Part shown: positions 17,962 to 27,400 of the stretch, in pieces
How the letters are laid out: each line of letters starts with the position of its first letter
How positions within the stretch are numbered: the first letter of the stretch is position 1
From: Planctomycetia bacterium
GTDB lineage: Bacteria > Planctomycetota > Planctomycetia > Pirellulales > Thermoguttaceae
Reading direction: 5' to 3'
Assembly: GCA_030539295.1 (NCBI GenBank)
Contig: JAUNSJ010000013.1
Span: forward strand, 36,584 to 100,583
Length of the DNA stretch: 64,000 nt
Position numbers and translations under genes: made by a program
Notes under the pieces: generated by a model
Seen by the model: only the letters and a program-made list of their open reading frames with translations
What the model was told of the DNA's origin: nothing
Database searches by the model: none

Positions 17962-18807
17962 CTATCCACTGCGTGGGATGTCTTTACCTTCGGCGCGGGC
18001 GATGGTGACGACGGTGATCTCTTTTGCGCCGGCGCTGAGCAGGAGTTTGGCTATTTCCGTGCAAGTTGCGCCGGTCGTAAAAATGTCGTCGACCAGGAGA
18101 ATTCTCTTTCCTGCTATGTCAAGCGGGCGGCGCAGGAAGCGTGAGCGGGGCCTTAGGGCAAAGGCGCCGGCGACGTTGGTTCTTCTTTTCGGGCCTGGTA
18201 AAGACGACTGACGTCGGGTTGCCCGATGTCGCTGGAGCAGGTTGGAACGGCAGGGGACGCCGAGCGACTTGGCGTACCAGGCGGCCATGACCTCCGGACT
18301 GTTTATGCCGCGCAACAGGCGGCGCAAAAAGTGCATGGGAACCGGTACGACCAAGTCGATTTCAAGATTTGCAAAATCATCGCGACGCAGTAGAGTCGTC
18401 AGCCGGGCAAGCGACCAGGGAATCTCGCCGCCGGTTCGATGCTTGGCCTGTAACAGGAGCGATCGTAGCGGTTCACAATACGGGCCTAACGCAATCACTC
18501 GACGGAAGGGAAAGGTCGTCTGTTCACAGCTTATGCAGCGCTCGGGCCGCTCGCCTTGGGTGAACAGACTCCCACCGCAATAGAGACAGATTTTTTTTCG
18601 CGGCGCGGCAATTTTCTGGCGACAGGCACGGCAGAACATAATCGCATGACGGCCGTTGTAGTCGTGCCGATATTCTTTGTGGTCGAGCGCCTTATTACAC
18701 GCCAGGCATCGCGGCGGATACAGCAGGTCGGCAAGAGTGTCGCCGAACCATTTCAGCAATCTTCGCACGCGGGGCACTCGCGCAGCCTTTTTCGCTGGCC
18801 GGTTCAA
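17962..18807 (-). CDS. ComF-family phosphoribosyltransferase-like protein
   Basis: A 281-aa protein with an N-terminal zinc ribbon (CLACNK...CRAC, then CLYCGG...CISC, residues about 35-95) and a C-terminal PRTase domain whose PRPP loop reads ILLVDDIFTTGAT (about 246-258). Further family motifs are VPVPMHFLRRLLRG and the basic SSLPGPKRRTNVAGAF. ComF proteins act in DNA uptake in naturally competent bacteria, and GntX is a relative; the reaction is unsettled. The start overlaps the stop of the DUF6485 gene by four bases (ATGA), so the two are translationally coupled. No other competence genes were seen. Confidence 0.88.
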   Translation of the reverse strand: MNRPAKKAARVPRVRRLLKWFGDTLADLLYPPRCLACNKALDHKEYRHDYNGRHAIMFCRACRQKIAAPRKKICLYCGGSLFTQGERPERCISCEQTTFPFRRVIALGPYCEPLRSLLLQAKHRTGGEIPWSLARLTTLLRRDDFANLEIDLVVPVPMHFLRRLLRGINSPEVMAAWYAKSLGVPCRSNLLQRHRATRRQSSLPGPKRRTNVAGAFALRPRSRFLRRPLDIAGKRILLVDDIFTTGATCTEIAKLLLSAGAKEITVVTIARAEGKDIPRSG

Positions 18808-19004
18808 ATCTTTTTTTCCGTAACGAGTCGTGCAAAATGTTCAAAGGAGCGGTCCCAGGTCGCTTCCCCTTCCTTATCGAAGAAGCAGCCGGGTATCTGT
18901 CGCTTGGCACGATGATGCGCGACGCATTCGCAGCACAGGCCTCGCTTGGGACATGATGAAGTGCAAGTGCAATTTTTTAAATTTTTCTCTTTTTGGCATT
19001 CCAT
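18804..19004 (-). CDS. DUF6485-type cysteine-rich mini-protein
   Basis: A 66-aa protein beginning MECQKEKNLKNCTC, with cysteines in the pattern C-x8-C-x-C-x3-C-x4-CC-x-C followed by HHRAKRQIPGCFF. This is the recognisable signature of a small widespread family (DUF6485) of likely metal-binding proteins of unknown function. The start at 19004 is preferred over the longer frame because GGGAG lies 7-8 bases before it and it is the first residue of the conserved motif. Coupled to the comF-like gene by ATGA overlap. Confidence 0.8.
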   Translation of the reverse strand: MECQKEKNLKNCTCTSSCPKRGLCCECVAHHRAKRQIPGCFFDKEGEATWDRSFEHFARLVTEKKI

Positions 19005-19151
19005 GATTCGTTCTCCCTGATATTGACGTATTGACAAAAGGCGGACGCAGGTCACGAGCCTCGTTGCCTTGAGTTGTGATTGATCTTTATAGTATAACGT
19101 AAAGGGTACAAATGTAAACGCACCCCGAAATTTCATTGCGGACGCCGGCGC

Positions 19152-19185
19152 GTAAACCGGCGGGGCAATGTAAACCGGCGGAGCA
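19152..19185. repeat. 16-bp tandem duplication just after the lipoprotein stop codon
   Basis: GTAAACCGGCGGGGCA (19152-19167) and GTAAACCGGCGGAGCA (19170-19185) differ by one base and end two bases from the stop codon of the minus-strand gene at 19188. Confidence 0.8.
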
Positions 19186-19187
19186 CG

Positions 19188-21575
19188 TTAGTTTTTCTTT
19201 TCTCCAATGGAGTAATAAAATTCGCGAGAAACGATCGCCGGGGCATTGATATCGGACCGCACCTCAGCGGTAAAGATGCCATTGGTAACCGGTTTGGCGG
19301 CATTAAAGGTCATGGAGACGGTAGTCTCGGAATTGGGGGCAATGGCCGGAACGTCCAGAACGAAGGATCCTGTGGAAGAGACGGGCGTGGCCCCGGTCGG
19401 AATGGACGAGAGCAATGCCCATGGTGCAACAGCCCGATTGCGTTCCGGCGTGCAGTAGAGCTTAAGTCCCGAAAGCGTATAGCTGTCGCGATTGACGATT
19501 TTAAACTCGAAGAGGACCCGGGTGCCTGTCGTAAAGGCTGGGCTGCCTTCGCCACGCGGAATAATTTCAAGCTGAATGTCGGGCCGGGTCGCGGGTATGC
19601 CCACCGGATTCGTATCGACGCCGGCAACAGGTCCGGAAGAAGGAGCGGGCGCGACGTTGATCGTTGCCGTTGTACGGTCGAGCAGCTTACCATTACCGTC
19701 TTTGGCTTCAATACTAATGGTTTTGGCGCCAGGCGTGGTCGCGCGATAGACGAACGGGAACGAGGTCCCCGTTATCTTGTCAATCGGTTGCGGATGAAAA
19801 TCGATTTTTCTCTGGTCATAAGTTTTTGTATTATCGTCATTATCGACGAAGACAACGCCATCGGGCAATTGTGTTGATATGACCACAGCGGGAATAGCCC
19901 GTCCGGAGGGATTATCCATAGTCAGTACGGCGCTGATATTCTGATTAACGGCCGCGGAGGACGGAAAGGCGTCGATAAATCGGAACGTCACAGGCACCTC
20001 GGCAGCAGGAGTCGCAGCGGGAGCTGGGCTGACCGGGGGCGAGGTCGGCACGGGCGTATTCGGCTGCGTGGGCGCAGCGAGTGGTGGAACGCCGGGAAAC
20101 GTAGCCGAGGGGGTCCCCGCAGGAATCACGCCGGGCGTAACCACGACGTTCGGGGCAACCCCCGCGCCTGTGCGACGCTCAATTCGAGGATTCAGGTCAA
20201 TCGCCCCAGTCGTCTGAATATTCAGGTCAAATTTTATATCGACCGAATTCTTCGCGGGTATGTTCAGGAGATTCCACGTAGCGACGTTGCCTTCCATGGC
20301 GGCCACAGGCGTACTATTGACCAGTTGCGTACCCGCAGGCAAAGGCAGTCGGACGACGCCATCCTGACTCGAGGCGGTTAAATTGGTCACGGTAATTTGG
20401 TACGAGGCATTCTGTCCGAGTCGAATGCTGGTCGAGCCGATAATTTTCACATTAAAGAAGGCGCCACTGGTCCACGACTGCGAGACGGTCCGCTCGGCAA
20501 TGGTAAGACGTTCGGCAGTGGGCGAGGCAGGGCGTATGACTTTAACGGCAATTCGCGTTGTCCCGGCATTAATCACGCGCTGGGCAAGCATAACATTTGC
20601 CTGACCACTGGCGTCGGTGACCGTTTCTATGGCCTGGTCGAAGTTGGGTCCGAACCCGGCGTCCGGCCCGGAGAGGATTTCATAGCGGACAATCCAGCCT
20701 TCACGTCCGGCTGCGGGATTCGATTTACGCACAACCGAGGTCGACAGCATGCGTGACTCACCGGTCGGGGCAATACCACTACTGGGAAAGAAGAGTTCCG
20801 CGTCGATCCAGTGAATCTGACTCGTTGCCGACCGCTTTTTCCAGTCGTCTATATTATTGGCCATAACGGAGATACTCGAATCGCCTTCAATTCCCGACTG
20901 CACCGTTGCCCAGGACTGCCCTTTAAGAATACTGATATCGTCGAGGGGAGTCGAAGTGCCACGATGAACACGCCAGAGTCGCGGCGACGTCTTGGTCACC
21001 AGGAATTTATCGCTATTTTTACGCGGCATGTCGCGGTCGCACGAGATGAGGCACATATCCGGATTCGTTGTCAGGAAGTGGCCGGAACCGTCGAGCGACC
21101 ATTCGAGCCGTTCCTCGGACCGCAAAAATTCATTGTCAGGTCCGACGTAACTGCTTACGAGCACGACTTCTGTGCCGATGGGCGCGACAATGGACCGCGG
21201 CTCGACGACGACCAGAGGGCCACGCTCGGTCAGTTTAGTCGGAAAGAGAACGGCGCCGTTGGGACGCTGACTGGTCCAGGATATGGCAGGTGTCTGTTCA
21301 AGTCGAGGCGGTTCAACGACTTGCGCGGTCGTCGGGGCCCAGGGACTCGACGTACTGCCACCCGCCCCGGCAACGTTTGCCCCGACTTCCTTTTCCTTGG
21401 AATCAGCGACGGTTTTCGCCCCTTGGGAATTTTGCGTATTGAACAGGCACTTGCCACTGGGGTCGAAGAGGCGCGTGTTTGTACTGGCGCAGCCGAGGAG
21501 GAGGAGCGAGGCCACGAAGAAAATGATTGCGTGGGCCGCCCTACAGGCCTTGTAATTCCTAATGTCGTTATTCAT
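19188..21575 (-). CDS. Lipoprotein with DUF11-type repeats and proline-rich linker
   Basis: About 795 aa, with an upstream in-frame start at 21605 as alternative. The N terminus has a hydrophobic stretch ending in the lipobox LLLGC, so it should be lipid-anchored. The middle contains immunoglobulin-like segments. At least two stretches resemble DUF11 (SIRLGQNASYQITVTNLT...VRLPLPAGTQLVNSTP, and SSAAVNQNISAVLTMDNPSGRAIPAVVISTQLPDGV), separated by a Pro/Thr/Ala-rich linker. A final adhesion-like domain ends at EFYYSIGEKKN. Such proteins are usual in planctomycete envelopes as structural or adhesive elements. It is divergent from the SH3 gene downstream in coordinate order, with AT-rich sequence between. 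Confidence 0.8.
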   Translation of the reverse strand: MNNDIRNYKACRAAHAIIFFVASLLLLGCASTNTRLFDPSGKCLFNTQNSQGAKTVADSKEKEVGANVAGAGGSTSSPWAPTTAQVVEPPRLEQTPAISWTSQRPNGAVLFPTKLTERGPLVVVEPRSIVAPIGTEVVLVSSYVGPDNEFLRSEERLEWSLDGSGHFLTTNPDMCLISCDRDMPRKNSDKFLVTKTSPRLWRVHRGTSTPLDDISILKGQSWATVQSGIEGDSSISVMANNIDDWKKRSATSQIHWIDAELFFPSSGIAPTGESRMLSTSVVRKSNPAAGREGWIVRYEILSGPDAGFGPNFDQAIETVTDASGQANVMLAQRVINAGTTRIAVKVIRPASPTAERLTIAERTVSQSWTSGAFFNVKIIGSTSIRLGQNASYQITVTNLTASSQDGVVRLPLPAGTQLVNSTPVAAMEGNVATWNLLNIPAKNSVDIKFDLNIQTTGAIDLNPRIERRTGAGVAPNVVVTPGVIPAGTPSATFPGVPPLAAPTQPNTPVPTSPPVSPAPAATPAAEVPVTFRFIDAFPSSAAVNQNISAVLTMDNPSGRAIPAVVISTQLPDGVVFVDNDDNTKTYDQRKIDFHPQPIDKITGTSFPFVYRATTPGAKTISIEAKDGNGKLLDRTTATINVAPAPSSGPVAGVDTNPVGIPATRPDIQLEIIPRGEGSPAFTTGTRVLFEFKIVNRDSYTLSGLKLYCTPERNRAVAPWALLSSIPTGATPVSSTGSFVLDVPAIAPNSETTVSMTFNAAKPVTNGIFTAEVRSDINAPAIVSREFYYSIGEKKN

Positions 21576-22023
21576 GGTTTCACCCGAAGTTCTGTTGAAA
21601 TTCATTTAAACGGTTTAACCCCTATTTTAACTCAAATCGCAACTAATTTCATGAAAAAAAGATTTTTTTCTTCAAGTAGTACGACCGATTTTATGTCGAG
21701 AATTGATAAAATCGGTATAATCGATAAAATAGGAACATCTTATGCCCCACCTACAACGTATACTTGGGCCCACACGCCTTTTTTCAGTCAAAACTGCTCT
21801 TGCGTTCGCCCGGAAAAATCATTAAACTCACTTCTGACCCTGAGTCCGGGAGACGGTGAAAGCCACAAAGTCGGCTTACTCCCGACGGCGACGCGGGAAG
21901 CCACCACGCGTACAAAAAATGATTACTATATATATAATGACAATGATTATGGACAGAATATGTTTTACGGCCAACGCTCCCTTTTTCCCGGAGTGCGAGT
22001 CTGATTACTCTGGGACCAAGGTG

Positions 22024-23967
22024 ATGCAGGGGCGTTCCGACAGGCAAAGCCATAAAGAACCGGCGTCTTTCGGCAATGGGTTTGGTTTGCCAACAGCGGC
22101 CTTGCTGTCGATCTTGGTCTGCTTAACGTTTTTCGCGACGCGGTCAGAGGCTCTCGCACAAGACACGTCAGGCGATCAGCAGGAAATCGTCTCGTTCCGA
22201 TTGCCTGTAAGTGTAGAGCAAGGCTCTGTTTATGCCGGACCGGGTAAACAGTATTATGTAACCCGGCAGATGGCAGCAGGCGAAATCGTGGAAGTCTATC
22301 TTCGTCAGGAAGACGGCTGGTGCGCGATACGTCCGCCCGCTGGCAGTTTCTCCTGGATCAACGGAAAATATGTCACGCCAGACGAACAGAATGGCGGAAC
22401 AATAACCTGGGACGAACAGGGGCGTGAAGTCCCGGTTCGCGTCGGCGCGCCTTCGGTCATGAAGAGCACGGTCATTCAGGTCGGTCTGGCGAACGGACGG
22501 CGGGTCCAGATTCGAGGCGAAATGCAACTCCCCGGCGGTGCGGTCTGGTACAAGATAGCGCCGCCTGCAGGCGAGTTCCGTTGGATACACGAGTCGGAAC
22601 TGGGCGGTGGCGATACGCTGGCGCAGATACCGAAACGACTTACGACGACGCGTGACTATCTGGCGTCGTTCGACACAGGCGCCAAGGACACGGCTTCGCA
22701 GGTCGTTTTTCAGCAGGAGTTCCAGGCCAAGCCGACCGATATTCCGGAGTATCCCTCCACTGAACAGACTGCCTCACAAAGGGCAACGGGTTCTGACCCG
22801 ATTCCCGAACTGGCTGCAGATGTCTCCCGAAAACCTTTTACGGCAAGTGGTTACATTACGGAACAGGAGATGGCACAAGCGGATATAATCCCGCAGTATG
22901 AGCGATTCATTCCAGAAACGCCAGCTTATCAACCGTCAGAATATGCAGGCCGTTATGACGCAACAAACACGTCGTCGGCAGTCTCAGGTCCGGTCAACGG
23001 TTGGCTCCTGGACGCCAATGGCAATCCGGTCCCTGTGCCGTCTTCGCGACAGCCGGTCGTCAGTACGGTTCCACGTCCGGAGTCCGGGAGTCAGCAGGGG
23101 AAGACCGCGAAAAAGATGCAGTTTGCCTTTTCCGGGGATAACTCGCCCTTCCGAGGCTGGACCAATAGCAGCAGGAAAGTCGCCAGTACGGCACTAACGT
23201 CAAGCGGACCAGCAGCGTCGCATCACGAGGCAAAATCACGCTCCATGCCGATCCTCATGCCGCCGAAAGCGGGCCCCACCATCGTTCCGCCCCATGACTA
23301 TCAGCCCATGGCCCCGCCGATGAGTACGGGGGACGGTCGAAATTCTTCCGCGGTACCGCCCGCAACGCCGGCGGCTCCCAAGCCATCGTTCATGGCCATT
23401 GAAGGCGACGCCCCACACCTGTCGCAGTACACAGGCAAGCCGGCGTCAGACCCCATACGTCCCGTTTCGGCCACGCTCACACCGAACCAACTCGTGCCGG
23501 AGAACTCGCCTCGGACATCCGTAACTTCTGGAACAGAAAAACCTTTGGAAACCACTGACGGTTCCGCCACATGGCGTGCCCCGGCTGACGTCGCCGGTCA
23601 AACCCAGAGCCGACCATCGCCGGCGGCTGGAGCGACCTCAAGAATCGGGGCCCCTCCACGTCAGGGGCAACCGGTACCGTGGTCCGGGGAGCAGGTAACG
23701 CCCTCGGTCTCTGCCTCGGGCGCGTTCGACGCAATGGGCATTTTTGGCTATTTTCCTGACCGCCCGGAAGGCTATCCGCGCTATGCTCTATTGCGTCAGC
23801 AGGGGAGTGAAATGACCATTGTTTGCTATGTGGAAGCGGAGTCGGGTGAAAATCTTGACCGGTTTATTGGCAAGACCATTGGCGTTAAGGGGACTCGCGG
23901 CTGGTATCGAGGAGTGGGCGATACACGACCGGTGGTCACCGCGCGGACGATTTTTTGTCTGAAATAA
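22024..23967 (+). CDS. Exported protein with two SH3b domains and a long disordered region
   Basis: About 647 aa from the ATG at 22024. The frame is open back to 21856, but 22024 puts a signal peptide at the N terminus (ALLSILVCLTFFATRSEALAQ). Two bacterial SH3 domains follow (about 55-115 with SVYAGPGKQYYVTRQMAAGE, and about 130-195 with the repeated motif PPAGEFRWI versus PPAGSFSWI). A long Pro/Ser/Thr-rich, probably disordered segment comes next, then a conserved C-terminal 75 residues (GIFGYFPDRPEGYPRYALL...GVKGTRGWYRGVGD). SH3b domains often bind peptidoglycan peptides. The stop lies in a 17-bp tandem duplication. Confidence 0.8.
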   Translation: MQGRSDRQSHKEPASFGNGFGLPTAALLSILVCLTFFATRSEALAQDTSGDQQEIVSFRLPVSVEQGSVYAGPGKQYYVTRQMAAGEIVEVYLRQEDGWCAIRPPAGSFSWINGKYVTPDEQNGGTITWDEQGREVPVRVGAPSVMKSTVIQVGLANGRRVQIRGEMQLPGGAVWYKIAPPAGEFRWIHESELGGGDTLAQIPKRLTTTRDYLASFDTGAKDTASQVVFQQEFQAKPTDIPEYPSTEQTASQRATGSDPIPELAADVSRKPFTASGYITEQEMAQADIIPQYERFIPETPAYQPSEYAGRYDATNTSSAVSGPVNGWLLDANGNPVPVPSSRQPVVSTVPRPESGSQQGKTAKKMQFAFSGDNSPFRGWTNSSRKVASTALTSSGPAASHHEAKSRSMPILMPPKAGPTIVPPHDYQPMAPPMSTGDGRNSSAVPPATPAAPKPSFMAIEGDAPHLSQYTGKPASDPIRPVSATLTPNQLVPENSPRTSVTSGTEKPLETTDGSATWRAPADVAGQTQSRPSPAAGATSRIGAPPRQGQPVPWSGEQVTPSVSASGAFDAMGIFGYFPDRPEGYPRYALLRQQGSEMTIVCYVEAESGENLDRFIGKTIGVKGTRGWYRGVGDTRPVVTARTIFCLK

Positions 23968-23988
23968 GGCATTTTTGTCTGAAATAAG
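23952..23988. repeat. 17-bp perfect tandem duplication spanning the SH3-protein stop codon
   Basis: TTTTTGTCTGAAATAAG occurs at 23952-23968 and 23972-23988. The first copy contains the TAA stop of the preceding gene. Confidence 0.9.
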
Positions 23989-24162
23989 TGAGGACAGGCC
24001 GGTCGTGCGTGTCAGACGGCTCGCCTGTCTGCGGGTCGTTGTGGCCTCGCAATTTCATTAGCTTGGGTTGATTTTGGCATGTATTCCACGATTCCATCGC
24101 GTGTTAAGACAATCGCGCGGAAACGTCGAGGGGCGGGGCGTCTTAAAGAGTCCCGGGCCCGT

Positions 24163-24185
24163 ACAGGCGAGAGGCCTGTTTTTTT
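24163..24185 (+). terminator. Intrinsic terminator
   Basis: ACAGGC (24163-24168), GAGAG loop and GCCTGT (24174-24179), followed by six T. Serves the SH3-protein transcript. Confidence 0.8.
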
Positions 24186-24238
24186 CGATAAAAAAGGAAA
24201 TTTTTTCTTAAAATACCCAATATTCTTTTATCAAGTCG

Positions 24239-24267
24239 TTGACATGGAGCCTTGTAACAGGTAGAAT
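24239..24267 (+). promoter_or_regulatory. Promoter of the giant TPR gene
   Basis: TTGACA (24239-24244), a 17-nt spacer and TAGAAT (24262-24267), located about 225 nt before the ATG at 24493. Confidence 0.7.
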
Positions 24268-24492
24268 TTTGGTGTCTGTGGAGGGAAAGGGTCCGTTTTT
24301 AGCCCGTGTCCGAGTACCCGACTGCCGACGTTTCCTGTTCCTCCGGTGTTTTTCGTCTGGTTCCCGGCATCAGGCTTAGGCGAGCGTGTTCCGAGGTGAG
24401 AAGTCGAAAGAAACCGGTCATATCAGCTTGTAAGCGTGAGGAAGAGCATTCCCTAAAGAGAGTAATTCGAACGAACGGAAGGCCGTTTTACA

Positions 24493-27400
24493 ATGAGTTT
24501 TGACGATATTTTTGCTGACATATTTCCGAAGAAGGAGCCTGAAATACAAGCTCCGAAGCCGAACCCCTGTCCGGACACGTGTCAGATTTTGGATGAACTT
24601 TTGACCTACCTGCCGGAAAAAGACGAGAATACGCCGCAATTGTACGCCGATGTCAATCCGATGCCATTTCTCAATAAGAGCAACCAGGGTCAAAAGCTGG
24701 AAGAGTCGAACGGTGAGGACGATGGTGCTGTGAGTCACGATTTCGACCCTTTTGATTTCTTGTCACGGCGTAAGAACGGTCCCTTTAAGAAGGGTAAGAA
24801 GGCCAGAAAAAAGAAGAGGAAACGCGGCAGTACGGTCCCGACGGACCCCGATTTCGACGAAGAGGCCTTTCTTGAGGAATATGGTGAGTTCCTTATCGAC
24901 GGCGGGAAGAAAAAGTCCAATGACGACGCCCCTGATAATGGAGAGTCCGACGACGGGAATGACGAGGAATGGGACGCGGAGTCCAACAAAGAATTTTCGT
25001 TTAATCCGGACGATGTCACGCGTGAAAAAATCGACGAATTGCGGGACCGTGTGGCGCGAGGCGATTTGCATCTCCGGGGCGATCTGGCTCACATGCTCGC
25101 TCTGTATACGAGTGACCCGACCCTTCCTCTCCCCTCCGAGGAGATACAGCAATTGCTCAATGAGGCGCTGGAGCTGCTGAATACTCTGATTGAGGAAGGG
25201 GAGCTTGAGTACCGCGGGTCCTACGCCAAGGTCCTGCTGAATCAGGCGGCCTGTCTTGTGACCGAAGGCGAGTCGCCTATCTCCATGACGCCCATAACCA
25301 ATACGATCAACTACATAAACGGCCTGATCAATGGTGTTGACGACCAAAATGAGTTGCAGTTCCTTTTGGCAATGGCATACCGGATTCAGAGTGCCTATTA
25401 CATGCGAAACGATCTTCCGAGCGCAGGGCTGACCTCACTTCTGGAGTCGGAAAAGATCTGGGACGAGTTAGCCACAACAGGCGACGTGGAATATCTGTCG
25501 TCCCAGGCCAGTGTTTACGCCGATATTGCTGATACCATGATGAGTATAGGCGACAACGAAGGAGCGGTTGAGTATTATCGCATGAGTGCCTACGCCTGGA
25601 AGGACTTGGACGATGATGACCCGACGGCGCTACCGGAATGTGTCAATGCGTTGAATCGACTCGCACAATGCCTTAAGCCACTACATCGGTTAACGGAGGC
25701 CTCGCGCGTGCTGGACGAGGCGTTGACTCTTGAACGTCTTCTGGCCGAAGAGGAACCGGAACGCTATACATCCGGTCTCATTCAACTTCTCGACGCAAAA
25801 TGTGAATATTATTACAAGCTCTCCAGCTACGGTGAGGTTATCAAGATTCAGAAGGAGATTTCCGATTCGTATGAGCGGTTTCAGGCAACGCGTAACAGTC
25901 CGATTACGCCCGAGACATGCCGCACACGCGGCGAGATGATCCGGAAAAAAGGCATTGCCTATCAGAGCGCGGAGCAGTACAGGAGCGCCCACCAATGTTT
26001 TCGGGAGGCCCTGGCCTGGGTCTGGCAAATGAAGACCCTCTATGCGGTCGACATACGCTATATGGCAACGGCGATCGGGCTCGATGAAAGTATGACCTAT
26101 TTCTCCGAAGGGTATTATCAGGACGCTTATGATATTGTTGTGCGTCTGGAACGACTTATCCAGGTCATGACGAGCGAGAAGACCGCGGCGCAATACCCGG
26201 TTATCTATCCGCACATACTGCTGCACACAGCGGAAGTCTGCGAGAAGCTGGGGCGTCTGGACGAGGCAGGCTCCATGCTCGACCGCTATCTTGAATATTG
26301 GCAGGAGATCGTTGAGGACGAGGGCTATGTTCAGTGGACCGACACGCTTGCCACGGCCTGTAATAAACGTGTCGACTTTGCCTTGCGGCACAAGGGCGAT
26401 CTGAATCGCGCACTCGACGACGCGATTAAGAGTCGCAGGCTCCTTCGTGCCCTTGTAGAAGATGAGGGGAAGAATCAAGGGGAGCGCTATCAGAACGCGA
26501 TTCGGAATCACGCGCTCGTCCTGGACGCACTGGGCCGGAAAGAAGAGGCCAAAGAGGCAATTCGATCCTGCTTCGCCCCCATGGTGACGTTTATTAATAG
26601 GGAAAATTGGGGTCGGCTTCGCGAATTTGCCGAACTGGGACTTGCTCTGCTCGCACTCTACGAAGAGGGGACACCGGACGACGATATGGTCGCCGTCTGC
26701 GATAAACTGCTCGCCGATCTCGACGGTATGGAGCGCGTTTTTGAAAAGGCCTTTACGCCCCCAGGGGAAGAAGACGATGACGACCTCTCCGACGAGTCCA
26801 GCCCTGAGGCCAGTCCGGAAGAACAGGCACGTATTGAGAAGGAACTTACCGAACTTCTGCGCTCGAATAAGGATTTGATTGGCAAGATTCTGCGTTCAAA
26901 GGATATTGATAATGATGACTCGCTTGACATAAACGAGCTCTTTGAACTGGACAAGAAGCTGAACAGTATTCCCGTACTGGAACCGCGTAAGAAGAAAAAG
27001 CCGCATCTCTCGGAAGATCCGCTGGCGGACCAGAAAAAAATGCTCATTGCCGAAATGTTTGAAGAGGCACGAACCCGCATTCGTTGTGCGCGCCTGGACT
27101 ACAAAGAGGAGCGAACGGAAACGCAAGCGGTAGCCAAGAGCCTTGGCGCCATGATTGATCGGGCACTGGCGCAGGTTCTTCATGGCAATCGCGACATGTG
27201 CGATACGCTTTATTCCTATGTTTGCGAATACGTAAAATTGCAAATGATGCTCATTGACCCGCAAACAGGGGTAAACAAGCTGGACGACCTGGTCCGAGAC
27301 ATGCGTTACCGGAAGTCGTTTGACCGTTCGTATCATTTTCACGAGAAATATTGTGCCTTTTTTGAACTTTATACGCATTTGCTGGAGCACGGGGAAGGTC

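Larger units (their letters stand above)
23968..24492. other. Intergenic region before the giant TPR gene
   Basis: No gene supported. It holds the second copy of a tandem duplication, an intrinsic terminator (24163-24185) and a good promoter (24239-24267) about 225 nt upstream of the TPR gene. Confidence 0.6.

Noticed and set aside
20811..22004. 397-codon plus-strand frame
   Set aside because: Lies antisense to the lipoprotein gene, which has signal peptide, lipobox and DUF11-like repeats; the plus frame has random composition.
24079..24264. 61-codon frame before the TPR gene
   Set aside because: Contains the intrinsic terminator and the TPR promoter; no ribosome site.
25690..26511. 273-codon minus-strand frame
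   Set aside because: Antisense shadow of the TPR protein gene caused by GC-biased third positions.
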